Source of the DNA: Pseudonocardia benzenivorans CB1190
GTDB taxonomy: Bacteria > Actinomycetota > Actinomycetes > Mycobacteriales > Pseudonocardiaceae
NCBI RefSeq assembly: GCF_000196675.2
Contig: NC_015312.1
Location: 5,084,001-5,148,000 of the forward strand
DNA: 64,000 nt
Direction of reading: 5' to 3'
Shown here: in pieces, positions 1-9,700 of the stretch
Layout: every line of letters begins with the position of its first letter
Numbering within the stretch: the first letter of the stretch is position 1
Made by a program: the position numbers and the translations under genes
Notes under the pieces: model-generated
The model's input: the letters and a program-made list of their open reading frames with translations, nothing else
The model's database searches: none
What the model was told of the DNA's origin: nothing

Positions 1-2204
1 GCCGCGGCGACGCGGTGCAGCAGCCCGATCCGGTCCGTCCCGCGCAGCTCCAGTACCACGACACCGGACGACTCGTCGTCGAACCAGAGCACCCGCGGGG
101 GCGCCGACGACTCCGGATCCGGGTTGGCCGGGGCGTAGTCACGTTCCTTGCGCGCCAACGCGTCGGGCAACGACAGCGCGCCCGACGCGACGCGCGCGAG
201 ATCGCTGCGGACCAACGCCGGGTCGGGCATCCCGCCGAACCGCGGGGACACGGTGAACTCGTGCACGACGACCTCGCCCGCCTCGCCGTCCACCGAGTGG
301 ATCTCGGCGGCGTGCACCTCCAGCGAGTGCAGCGCGAGCACCCCGGCGGCCGCGGCGAGGGTGCCGGGTCCGTGCGGCATCGCGACCACGACCGACGCGG
401 GCTTGTCGCCGCTGATGCTGACGTGCGGTTTCCCGTCGTCGCGGGTCGCCGCGGCCAGCGCGAGTCCCTCCTCGCCCAGCGCCCCCGGCCGCGGCAGCGG
501 CTCCCCCGCCATCAGCGCACGGGCCCGGGCGGTGAGATCGCCGACGAGCCGCTGCTTCCACGGGCTCCACACGCCCGGTCCGGTGGCCAGCGAGTCGGCC
601 TCGGCCAGCGCGGCGAGCAGGTCGAGCAGCAGCGGGCTCCCGCCGAGGGTCTCGACGACGCGTTCGATCGTCGCGGGGTCGTCGAGGTCGCGACGCGTCG
701 CGGTGTGCGGCAGCAGGAGGTGGTGGCGGACCATCTCCCCCAGCACCTCGACGTCGGCCTCCGGCAGCCCGAGCCGGTGCCCGACCTGCCGCGCCAGCGA
801 GGCCCCGACGACGGAGTGGTCGGCACCGCGGCCCTTGCCGATGTCGTGCAGCAGGGACCCCACGAGCAGCAGGTCGGGGCGGGCGACGCGCGTCGTCAGG
901 CGGGCGGCGTGCGCGCAGGCCTCGACCAGGTGCCGGTCGACGGTCCAGACGTGCGCCCGGTCGCGCGGCGGCAGGTCGCGCACAGCGCCCCACTCCGGGA
1001 AGAGCCGTCCCCACAGCCCGGTGCGGTCCATCGCCTCGACGACGTCGACCATCCCGCGGCCCGACCCCAGCAGCGACAGCAGCTCGCCGACCGCCTCCCG
1101 CGGCCACGGCTCGCGCAGCTCGGGCGCGGTCTCCGACAGCCGGTGCAACGTCGACGCGGCGACCGGCAGGCCGGTCCGCGCGGCCGTCGCGGCCACCCGC
1201 AGCACCAGCGCGGGGTCGCGCGCCGCGCTGGCGTCGCGGGCCAGCGCGACCTCGCCGAGGTGCTCGACGACGCCCGAGTCCAACGGACGGCGCACCGGCG
1301 GTCGGCGCAGCGCCGCGAGCCCCCGCCTCGGCAGTGCCGCCCGCGCCGAGCGCAGACCGACCTCGGCGGAGAACGCCACGGCCCGCGCGGCCCCGGACAG
1401 GGCCCTGGCCAGGTCGAACCGGTCGCCCAGGTCCAGCACGCTCGCGACCTCGTCGGCGTCCTGGGCGCGCAGCACGTCACGCGCGCGTCCCGCGAGGCGG
1501 TGCAGCTCGGTGCGGACGTCGAGCAGCAGCAGGCGCGCCGCGACGACGTCGGCCGCGGGCCGGTCGAGCAGCTGGGCGGCGGCGAGCGCGTCGACGAGCT
1601 GGATGTCGCGCAGCCCGCCGTGCCCGTTCTTCAGGTCCGGCTCGACGCGGTGCGCGACCTCGCCGTTGCGCCGCCAGCGCTCGGTGGCGCCGTCGGCGAT
1701 CTCGTCGAAGCGGCCGCGGATGCCCGACCGCCAGGCGTTGCGCACCGCGGTCCGCACCGTGTCGGTGAGTCCCGGATCGCCGGCGATGTGCCGTAGCTCC
1801 AGCAGGCCGAAGGCGGCCCGCAGGTCGGTGGCCGCGACCTGGACGGCCTGGCCGGGAGTGCGCACCGAGTGGTCGAGGCCGATCCCGGCGTCCCACAGCG
1901 GGTACCAGATCTGCTCGGCCAGCCGATCGACGCCCGTGCGGGCCTCGTGCAGCAGGACGAGGTCGAGATCGGAGTACGGGGCGAGCTCACGGCGGCCCAG
2001 TGCCCCCACCGCGGCGAGCGCGATCCCCGATCCGGCGCCGCCGATGCCGATGGCCGCGGCGCGGCCCGCGAGCCAGAAGTCGTGCAGGTCGACCAGCGCG
2101 GTGCGCAGCGCCTCGGGCGCCAGCCGCCGTCTCCCGTCGACCGGGTCGAGCAGCACCGCCCGCGCCTTGACCAGGTCCTCCGCCGACGTGGACCCTGCCG
2201 TCAC
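1..2204 (-). CDS. glnD: [Protein-PII] nucleotidyltransferase/removing enzyme GlnD, 3' end cut by window
   Basis: GlnD adds and removes a nucleotidyl group on PII proteins in response to nitrogen status. About 734 codons are visible from a GTG start at 2204 and the reading frame is still open at position 1. Near the N-terminus the nucleotidyltransferase motif reads LGRRELAPYSDLDLVLLHE, followed by the PII-uridylyltransferase region and KNGHGGLRDIQ. An HD phosphohydrolase motif (LLHDIGKG) lies near 830-850, and ACT-domain sequence (VLELRGTDRIGLLHRVAA) reaches the window edge, so only the end of the last ACT domain is missing. It is the last visible gene of the amtB-glnK-glnB2-glnD unit, 40 bases after glnB2. 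Actinobacterial homologues are reported to adenylylate rather than uridylylate PII; that is family knowledge, not visible here. Confidence 0.95.
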   Translation of the reverse strand, partial: MTAGSTSAEDLVKARAVLLDPVDGRRRLAPEALRTALVDLHDFWLAGRAAAIGIGGAGSGIALAAVGALGRRELAPYSDLDLVLLHEARTGVDRLAEQIWYPLWDAGIGLDHSVRTPGQAVQVAATDLRAAFGLLELRHIAGDPGLTDTVRTAVRNAWRSGIRGRFDEIADGATERWRRNGEVAHRVEPDLKNGHGGLRDIQLVDALAAAQLLDRPAADVVAARLLLLDVRTELHRLAGRARDVLRAQDADEVASVLDLGDRFDLARALSGAARAVAFSAEVGLRSARAALPRRGLAALRRPPVRRPLDSGVVEHLGEVALARDASAARDPALVLRVAATAARTGLPVAASTLHRLSETAPELREPWPREAVGELLSLLGSGRGMVDVVEAMDRTGLWGRLFPEWGAVRDLPPRDRAHVWTVDRHLVEACAHAARLTTRVARPDLLLVGSLLHDIGKGRGADHSVVGASLARQVGHRLGLPEADVEVLGEMVRHHLLLPHTATRRDLDDPATIERVVETLGGSPLLLDLLAALAEADSLATGPGVWSPWKQRLVGDLTARARALMAGEPLPRPGALGEEGLALAAATRDDGKPHVSISGDKPASVVVAMPHGPGTLAAAAGVLALHSLEVHAAEIHSVDGEAGEVVVHEFTVSPRFGGMPDPALVRSDLARVASGALSLPDALARKERDYAPANPDPESSAPPRVLWFDDESSGVVVLELRGTDRIGLLHRVAA

Positions 2205-2244
2205 CACTGCGCGCCCCCCGAGGCGTCGTCCTGCCCGTGGCGTG

Positions 2245-2628
2245 TCACGGGACCCTGTTCCCCCACGACACGATCGCGGGTCTTGCTCCGTCGTCCCCCG
2301 GGGCGCCTGCCTCGGGGCCGTTCGTCTGCCGGGCCGTCTCCAGCCGCGACACCCATACCTTGCCGTCGCCGATGCGCCCGGACCGAGCCGCCCGGACGAC
2401 GGCGTCGACGACCTCGTCGGCCACCGCGTCGTCCACGACGACCTCGACCCGCACCTTCGGCACGAAGTCCAGCCGGTAGTCCGCCCCGCGGTAGACCTCG
2501 GTGTGGCCGCGCTGGCGGCCGAACCCGGAGACCTCCGTGACCGTCGCCGACTCCACCCCGAGCGCGGCGAGCGCCGCCCGGACGTCGTCGAGCGCGAACG
2601 GTTTGACGACGGCCGTCACGAGCTGCAT
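2245..2628 (-). CDS. Second, divergent PII signal-transduction protein (GlnB/GlnK paralogue)
   Basis: A 127-residue PII protein encoded directly after glnK. The ATG at 2628 is chosen because a strong ribosome binding site (GGAGGAGGG) ends four bases upstream; a longer open frame to 2700 lacks one. The T-loop is intact (GFGRQRGHTEVYRGADY, with Tyr51 as the modifiable residue), and so is the nucleotide-binding B-loop (SGRIGDGKVW). The C-terminal loop that in canonical PII reads RVRTGE is degenerate (ARQTNGPEAG) and runs into an extra tail of about 20 residues, so ATP/ADP handling may differ. The gene is separated from glnK by an imperfect hairpin (2657-2698), which may lower its expression. Paralogue of the upstream glnK; its own target is unknown. 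Confidence 0.88.
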   Translation of the reverse strand: MQLVTAVVKPFALDDVRAALAALGVESATVTEVSGFGRQRGHTEVYRGADYRLDFVPKVRVEVVVDDAVADEVVDAVVRAARSGRIGDGKVWVSRLETARQTNGPEAGAPGDDGARPAIVSWGNRVP

Positions 2629-2656
2629 TTCCCTCCTCCAACAACCCGCCCCGACG

Positions 2657-2698
2657 GCCCCGAGGCCCGCCGCTGTACTCCGCGACGGGCCCCGGGGC
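2657..2698 (-). terminator. Hairpin between glnK and glnB2, possible attenuator
   Basis: The 17-base arms at 2657-2673 and 2682-2698 pair with two mismatches around an 8-base loop (minus-strand arm GCCCCGGGGCCCGTCGC). It lies in the 80-base gap between the glnK stop and the glnB2 start. No strong U-run follows, only GTTGTT further on. A partial terminator or an RNA-stability element between the two PII genes is the simplest reading. Confidence 0.5.
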
Positions 2699-2708
2699 AT
2701 TCGGGCTG

Positions 2709-3047
2709 CTAGATGGCGTCGGCGCCGCGCTCGCCGGTGCGGACCCGGACGATCGACTCGACCGGCGTCGTCCAGACCTTGCCGTCACCGATCTTGCCGG
2801 TGCGGGCCGACTCGATCACCGCGTCGACGACCTTCTCCGCCAGCGCGTCGTCGGCGACGACCTCGACCCGGACCTTGGGCACGAAGTCCACCGAGTACTC
2901 CGCACCGCGGTAGACCTCGGTGTGGCCCTTCTGCCGGCCGTAGCCCTGGACCTCGCTGACCGTCATGCCGAGCACGCCGATCTGCTCCAGCGCGCCCTTC
3001 ACGTCCTCCAGCACGAACGGCTTGATGATCGCCGTGACCAGCTTCAT
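2709..3047 (-). CDS. glnK: PII nitrogen regulatory protein GlnK
   Basis: A canonical 112-residue PII trimer subunit that binds ATP, ADP and 2-oxoglutarate and regulates the ammonium channel. It shows the T-loop GYGRQKGHTEVYRGAEY with Tyr51, the B-loop TGKIGDGKVW and the complete C-loop IVRVRTGE. It starts two bases after the amtB stop codon, the conserved amtB-glnK pairing, so its product is expected to plug AmtB when nitrogen is plentiful. Modification by the downstream GlnD is expected. The name glnK rather than glnB rests on the amtB linkage. Confidence 0.96.
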   Translation of the reverse strand: MKLVTAIIKPFVLEDVKGALEQIGVLGMTVSEVQGYGRQKGHTEVYRGAEYSVDFVPKVRVEVVADDALAEKVVDAVIESARTGKIGDGKVWTTPVESIVRVRTGERGADAI

Positions 3048-3049
3048 CG

Positions 3050-4426
<1,377 letters not shown>

Positions 4427-4488
4427 GGAACTCCCTCCCGTCTACGCCGCTCGTAGTGCGGCAGGTGCGGGAATACTCGGATCGCCGT

Positions 4489-4558
4489 GTTTCACCGGGA
4501 GCCGCCGTACGTTTCGGCGCGGTGAACGGACCGCCCCGGCGCGTTACAAGCGGATTAC
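4489..4558 (-). promoter_or_regulatory. GlnR-like box array upstream of amtB
   Basis: On the plus strand GTTTC occurs at 4489-4493 and 4511-4515 (exactly 22 bases apart), GTGAA at 4522-4526, GTTAC at 4543-4547 and ATTAC at 4554-4558. Read towards amtB this includes TTCAC-N6-GAAAC and GTAAT-N6-GTAAC. Actinobacterial GlnR sites are described as GTnAC-N6-GAAAC repeats with an 11-base period, and most boxes here keep that period to within one base. The match and its position in front of amtB support nitrogen control by GlnR; GlnR itself is not in the window. Confidence 0.6.
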
Positions 4559-4704
4559 CGCGTGGCGGGGCTCACCGGTCGGCTCCCCCGGGCGCCAGGA
4601 AGGTCACGCGCAGGTCACGACGCCTCGGCCGCCCCGGCGATCGGCTACACGCGGCGCGACGCCGTGACCCGGACGGGCGACAGGCTGTCGGGGCCCCGAC
4701 CATC

Positions 4705-4760
4705 CGGGCGCAACCTCACGGTCGCCCGCGGCGCCCAGCAGGACCGTGAGGTTGCGCCCG
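4705..4760. repeat. Inverted repeat, family A copy 1 (perfect 19-base arms)
   Basis: Arm CGGGCGCAACCTCACGGTC at 4705-4723 pairs perfectly with its complement at 4742-4760 around an 18-base spacer. The inner part (CAACC-CACGGTC, spacer, GACCGTGAGGTTGCGC) recurs almost identically at 4848-4897, with related copies near 41,200. The sharing of the spacer, not only the arms, marks it as a repeat family rather than a chance terminator. Confidence 0.88.
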
Positions 4761-4847
4761 ACCGGGGCCGAGCCGTCGAACGCCTGCGCGGCACGACGCC
4801 CCGCCCCGGACGGGCGACAGGCCGCCCGGACCCCCGCGCAATCCCGA

Positions 4848-4897
4848 GCGCAACCCCACGGTCGCCCGCGGCGCCCAGCAGGACCGTGAGGTTGCGC
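4848..4897. repeat. Inverted repeat, family A copy 2
   Basis: Arms at 4848-4863 (GCGCAACCCCACGGTC) and 4882-4897 (GACCGTGAGGTTGCGC) pair with a single mismatch. The 18-base spacer is identical to that of copy 1, about 140 bases away. It lies 42 bases beyond the ftsY stop codon, so it may double as a terminator. Confidence 0.88.
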
Positions 4898-4939
4898 GCG
4901 GCGGGCGTCGGCCCGTGCGGTCGCGAAGCAGCAGGCCGG

Positions 4940-6763
4940 TCAGGCCAGGAGGGCGTCGACGAAGGCGGCGGGCTCGAAGGGGGCGAGGTCGTCGGGGCCC
5001 TCGCCGAGGCCGACGAGCTTCACCGGGACGCCCAGCTCGCGCTGCACGCGGAAGACGATGCCGCCCTTGGCCGTGCCGTCGAGCTTGGTGAGGACGATGC
5101 CCGTCACCTTGACGACGTCGCCGAACACGCGGGCCTGCGTGAGGCCGTTCTGGCCGGTGGTGGCGTCGAGGACGAGCAGCACCTCGTCGACCTCGGCCTG
5201 CTTCTCGACGACGCGCTTGACCTTGCCCAGCTCGTCCATCAGGCCGGTCTTGGTGTGCAGCCGCCCGGCGGTGTCGAGCAGGACGGCGTCGGCGCCGTCG
5301 GCGGTGCCGCGCTTGACCGCGTCGAACGCGACGCTCGCGGGGTCGCCACCCTCGGGACCGCGCACGACGGCCGCGCCCGCGCGCTCGCCCCATGTCGCGA
5401 GCTGCTCGGCGGCGGCGGCCCGGAATGTGTCGGCGGCGCCCAGGACGACGTGGCGGCCGTCGGCGACCAGCACCCGGGCGAGTTTGCCGGTGGTCGTCGT
5501 CTTGCCCGTGCCGTTGACGCCGACGACGAGCAGCACGGCGGGCCGCCCGTCGTGCGGGAGGGCCGCGACGGAGCGGTCGAGTCCGGGTTCGAGCGCCTGC
5601 CCCAGGACGTCGCGCAGCAGCCGGCGGGCCTGGTCGGGGGTGCGGACGCCGCGGGACGCGATCTCGGTACGCAGGATCTCGACGAGCTCGGCCGTCATCT
5701 CGGGGCCGAGGTCGGCCTGCAGGAGCGTCGCCTCGACGTCCTCCCACGACTCCTCGTCGAGCTCTCCCGCGCCCAGCAGGCCCAGCAGGCTCTGCCCGAA
5801 TGCCGACCGCGACCGCGAGAGCTGGCCACGCAGCCGTTCCAGGCGGCCGGCGGTCGGCGCGATGGGCTCGGTGGGCGCGGCCGGCGCGGCCCCGGCGGCC
5901 GACGCGGCCGGGGCCTCGTCGGCCGGTGTCGGGGGCGCCTTCTCCGCGGGCTTCGCCGGAGCGGCGGTGTCCGCAGCGGGCTTCCCCGCAGTGGGTTTCG
6001 CCGGAGCGGGCTTCTCGGGAGCGGGCTTCTCGGGAGCGACCTTCTCGACGGGTGCCGCCGGGGCGGGCTTCTCGGCGGCCGGCTCAGCGGGCGCCTTCTC
6101 CGCGGGCTCGGCGGGCGCAGCTGCCCCGTCGGCCGGGGCCGGTTTCGCCTCCGTCGGCGCCGCGGCGGCAGCTGCTGCCGCGGCGGCCGCCGCGGTGCCC
6201 GGCCTGCCGTCGGTGGCGGTACCCGGCTTCTCCTCGGGAGCCTTCTCCTCGGGCGCCTGCTCCGGGGCCGGAGCCTCGGCAGTGGGCTCGGCGGGCGAGA
6301 CGATCGCCGTGCCGCGCGGCGGCGTCGGGACGTCGTTGGGCGCGCCGCTGGGGACCGTGGGGACGCCCTCGGGGGGCGTGCGCGCGTCGGTGGCGGTGCC
6401 TGCGGTGGGCAGGCCGTCGGGCGGGGTGCGGACGTCGTCGGCGGTGTCCGTGGAGCCGGTGGGCGCCGGTGCCGCGGAGGCCGGCGGCGCCTCGGCGGGC
6501 GGCTCCGCCTCGGGCGCCTCCTCCGGTTCGGACGGCGCGGGGGCCGGTGCGGTCGCCGTTCCCGACGAGAAGCTGAACCCGCTGCTCGCCTTGTAGCCGC
6601 CGCCCTTCGGTGGGGCGGCCACCTCCGGAGCAGAGCCGCCCTCGACCTGGCCCGGCTCGCGCAGGCTGATGCGTCTGCGCCTCCCGATCACCAGCCCGAG
6701 GACGAGCGCGATCAGCAGCACAGCCGCGACCACGGCCACGACGATCCAGAGGGTCTGCGTCAC
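4940..6763 (-). CDS. ftsY: Signal recognition particle receptor FtsY
   Basis: A GTPase that docks SRP-ribosome complexes at the membrane, 607 residues. It has an N-terminal transmembrane segment (about residues 5-27, then RRRR), a very long Ala/Pro/Glu/Lys-rich linker (about 50-310) containing repeats such as APEKPAPEKPAP, then the NG domain. The P-loop GVNGTGKTTTTGK sits near residues 413-425, followed by ADTFRAAAAEQL, LLDTAGRLHTK and LTKLDGTAKGG. The membrane anchor and long linker are common in actinobacterial FtsY and differ from the E. coli protein. It lies 29 bases after smc, in the conserved smc-ftsY order. Confidence 0.97.
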   Translation of the reverse strand: MTQTLWIVVAVVAAVLLIALVLGLVIGRRRRISLREPGQVEGGSAPEVAAPPKGGGYKASSGFSFSSGTATAPAPAPSEPEEAPEAEPPAEAPPASAAPAPTGSTDTADDVRTPPDGLPTAGTATDARTPPEGVPTVPSGAPNDVPTPPRGTAIVSPAEPTAEAPAPEQAPEEKAPEEKPGTATDGRPGTAAAAAAAAAAAAPTEAKPAPADGAAAPAEPAEKAPAEPAAEKPAPAAPVEKVAPEKPAPEKPAPAKPTAGKPAADTAAPAKPAEKAPPTPADEAPAASAAGAAPAAPTEPIAPTAGRLERLRGQLSRSRSAFGQSLLGLLGAGELDEESWEDVEATLLQADLGPEMTAELVEILRTEIASRGVRTPDQARRLLRDVLGQALEPGLDRSVAALPHDGRPAVLLVVGVNGTGKTTTTGKLARVLVADGRHVVLGAADTFRAAAAEQLATWGERAGAAVVRGPEGGDPASVAFDAVKRGTADGADAVLLDTAGRLHTKTGLMDELGKVKRVVEKQAEVDEVLLVLDATTGQNGLTQARVFGDVVKVTGIVLTKLDGTAKGGIVFRVQRELGVPVKLVGLGEGPDDLAPFEPAAFVDALLA

Positions 6764-6792
6764 GTTTCCACCCTGTCATGCCCCGGAGGGCG

Positions 6793-9700
6793 TCACGACG
6801 CGGGGCGCAGCCGTTGCGAGATGACCGTCGTGATTCCGTCGCCGCGCATGGAGACGCCGTAGAGCGCGTCGGCGACCTCCATCGTCGGCTTCTGGTGGGT
6901 GATGACGATGAGCTGGCTGGTCTCGCGCAGCTCCTCCATCAGCGAGATCAGCCGCCGGAGGTTGACGTCGTCGAGCGCGGCCTCGATCTCGTCGAGCACG
7001 TAGAAGGGCGAGGGCCGCGCCCGGAAGATCGCGACGAGCAGGGCCATCGCCGTGAGCGACCGCTCGCCGCCCGACAGCAGCGACAGCCGCTTGACCTTCT
7101 TGCCCGGCGGGCGGGCCTCGACCTCGATCCCGGTGGTGAGCAGGTCGTCGGGGTCGGTGAGGACGAGGCGGCCGTCGCCGCCGGGGAACAGCGTCGCGAA
7201 GACGATCTCGAACTCGCGGGCGACGTCGGCGTACGCGGCGGCGAAGACCTCGAGGATCTTGTCGTCGACCTCCTGCACGACGGTGAGCAGGTCGCGGCGG
7301 GTGTTCTTGAGGTCCTCGAGCTGCGTGGACAGGAAGCGGTAGCGCTCCTCGAGCGCGGCGAACTCCTCCAGGGCGAGCGGGTTGACCTTGCCCAGCAGCG
7401 AGAGGTCCTTCTCGGCGCGCTTGAGCCGGCGCTCCTGGGTGGGCCGGTCGAACGGCATGGCCGGGGGTGCGACGACGTCCTCGCCGCGTTCCCTGGCCGC
7501 CTCGAACTCGGCCATCTCGGCGGCCGACGGCGGCACCGGCACGTCGGGCCCGTACTCGGCGACCAGGTCGTCGACGCCCAGGCCGTGGTCGGCCAGCACC
7601 TTCTCGGTGAGCTGCTCCAGGCGCAGCCGTGACTGGGCGCGCAGCACCTCGTCGCGGTGCACGGCGTCGGTGAGCTTCTCCAGCAGCCCGGTGAGCCGCG
7701 TCGTCGCGGTGCGGGCCTCCGCGAGGGCGGCCTCGCGGTCGGCGCGGGCCGCGGCCATCTCGTCGCGTTCGGCGGCGGCGAGGCCGAGCGAGACGTCGAT
7801 GCGCTCCAACGCGGCGGCCCCGGCATCGACCACCAGGGCGGCCACGGCGGCGCCGCGTTCGCGTTCGGCCCGGGCGGCCTCGGCGCGGGCGCGGGCCTGG
7901 CGTTCCGACGACGCCTGCCGGCGCAGCGACTCCGCCCGCCCCGCGATGGCGCGGGCCCGCTCCTCGGCGGTGCGCAGCGCGAGGCGGGCCTCGACCTCCT
8001 CCGAGCGGGCGTGCGCGAGCGCGTCGGCGGCCGCGTCGCGGACCTCGGTGTCGGGCTCCTCCTCGACCGGCTCGTCCTCGGCGATGGACAGCTGGTGCTC
8101 GGCGGCCTCCAGCGCGAGCAGCGCGTCGGACCGGCGGGCCTCGACGGCGTCCCGACGCTCCCGCAGCCGCCGCGCCTCCGCCTCGGCCGAGGCGACGACC
8201 TGTTCCAGCCGGGACAGCTGGGCCGTGGCGGCCGAACGGCCCGCCTCGGCGGACCGCAGCGCGCCGCGCGCCGCGTCGACGTCGGCCGACCGGGCGGCCT
8301 CCTCGGCCCGCGCACCCTCGACCGCCGGGCGCAGCCGGGCCAGCTCCTGCTCGACGGCCTCGCGGGACTCGACGGCGGCGTCGATCGCGGCCTGCACGTC
8401 GAGGGCGGACGACGCCGCGCCGGACCCGCCACGCGCCCGGGTCGCGGACAGCACGTCGCCCTCGACGGTGACGGCGGTGAGCTCGGGCCGGGCGTCGACG
8501 ACGGCGCGCGCGGCGTCGAGGTCGTCGACGACGACGACGTCGGCCAGCAGGGCGGCGACCGTACCGGTCAGGGGTTCGGCGGCGGTGACCAGCGCCGAGG
8601 CCCAGCGACCCGTCGGCGGCTCCCCCGTCCGGGCCGCCGTCGAGAAACCGCCCACCAGCAGCGACGCGCTCCCGGAGTCGGTGGCGCGCAGGGACCGCAG
8701 CGAGGCCACCGCGTCGGCCGGCGAGGCCACGGCCACGCCGTCGGCCAGCGACCCGAGGACCGCCGCGATCGCGGTCCGCGCCGACGGGTCGACGGTGAGC
8801 AGCCCCGACACCGCGCCGAGCACCCCGTCGGCGCCGAGCAGCGCGCCCGTGCCGTCCTTGCGGGCGAGTCCGACCGACAGCGCGTCGACCCGCGCCCGCC
8901 AGTGCGCCCGCTGCTGCTCGACCTCCCGTTCGCGGGCCACCAGCTCCGCGACGCGCGCCGCGGCGCTCTCCCGGGCGGCCTCGGCCTCGGCGACGCGGTC
9001 GGCCAGGCCGGAGTCGCCGTCGTCGAGGACGCCGGTGCTCTCCCGCGCGGCCTCCAGCTCGCCCGCGGCCTCCTCCGTCCGGGCCTGCGCCTCGGCCAGC
9101 GCCTCGGACAGCCGTTCGATCTCGTCGGCGGTGGCGGCCGCGCCGGTGCGCAGGGCCTCGGCCTTCCCGGCGAGGGTCGCGATCCCGGCGCGGCGGTCGG
9201 CCAGCGCCCGGACCGCGGCGAGGTGTGCGCGCTCGGCGGCCTGCAGCGTGCGCTCGTGCTCGGTGCGCTCCTCGAGCACCTCCGCGAGCCGGGTACGTGC
9301 CTGCGAGACACCCTCGACGAGCAGTTCCTCCTCGGCGGCGATCTCGTCGGCCTCGGCGTCGAGCTCGTCGGGGTCGCGGCCGGGCGTGCGCTCGGCCGCG
9401 GCCGAGTCGGCGAGGTGGCGTGCCCGCTCCTGGGCGAGCCGGACCGTGCCGCGCAGCCGCTCGGCCAGCGCGGACAGCCGGTACCACACGTCCTGGGCGG
9501 CGGCGAGCCGCGGCGCGTCCGCGGCCAGCGCCTCCTCCAGCTCCGCCTGCGTCTCGCGGGCGACCCGCAGCTCCTCCTCGACCTCCGCGCGCCGGGCCCG
9601 GGCGGCCTGCTCGTCGGCCTCCTCGCGGGCCAGCGCGTCGCGCAGCGCGACGAGGTCGTCGGCGGCCAGCCGCAGCCTGGCGTCGCGCAGCTCCGACTGC

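Larger units (their letters stand above)
4559..4939. other. Intergenic stretch between ftsY and amtB
   Basis: No plausible gene: the only long open frame here is a shadow of ftsY running on the opposite strand. The stretch holds two copies of a long inverted repeat (listed separately) and otherwise unremarkable GC-rich sequence. The first repeat copy nearest ftsY (4848-4897) could also act as the ftsY transcription terminator. Confidence 0.6.

Noticed and set aside
148..2712. Plus-strand open frame of 854 codons across glnD and glnB2
   Set aside because: Antisense to glnD; Ser/Arg/Ala-rich with no motifs.
4562..6862. 766-codon Gly/Arg/Leu-rich frame opposite ftsY
   Set aside because: Antisense to the ftsY linker; repetition reflects the Ala/Pro repeats of the true gene.
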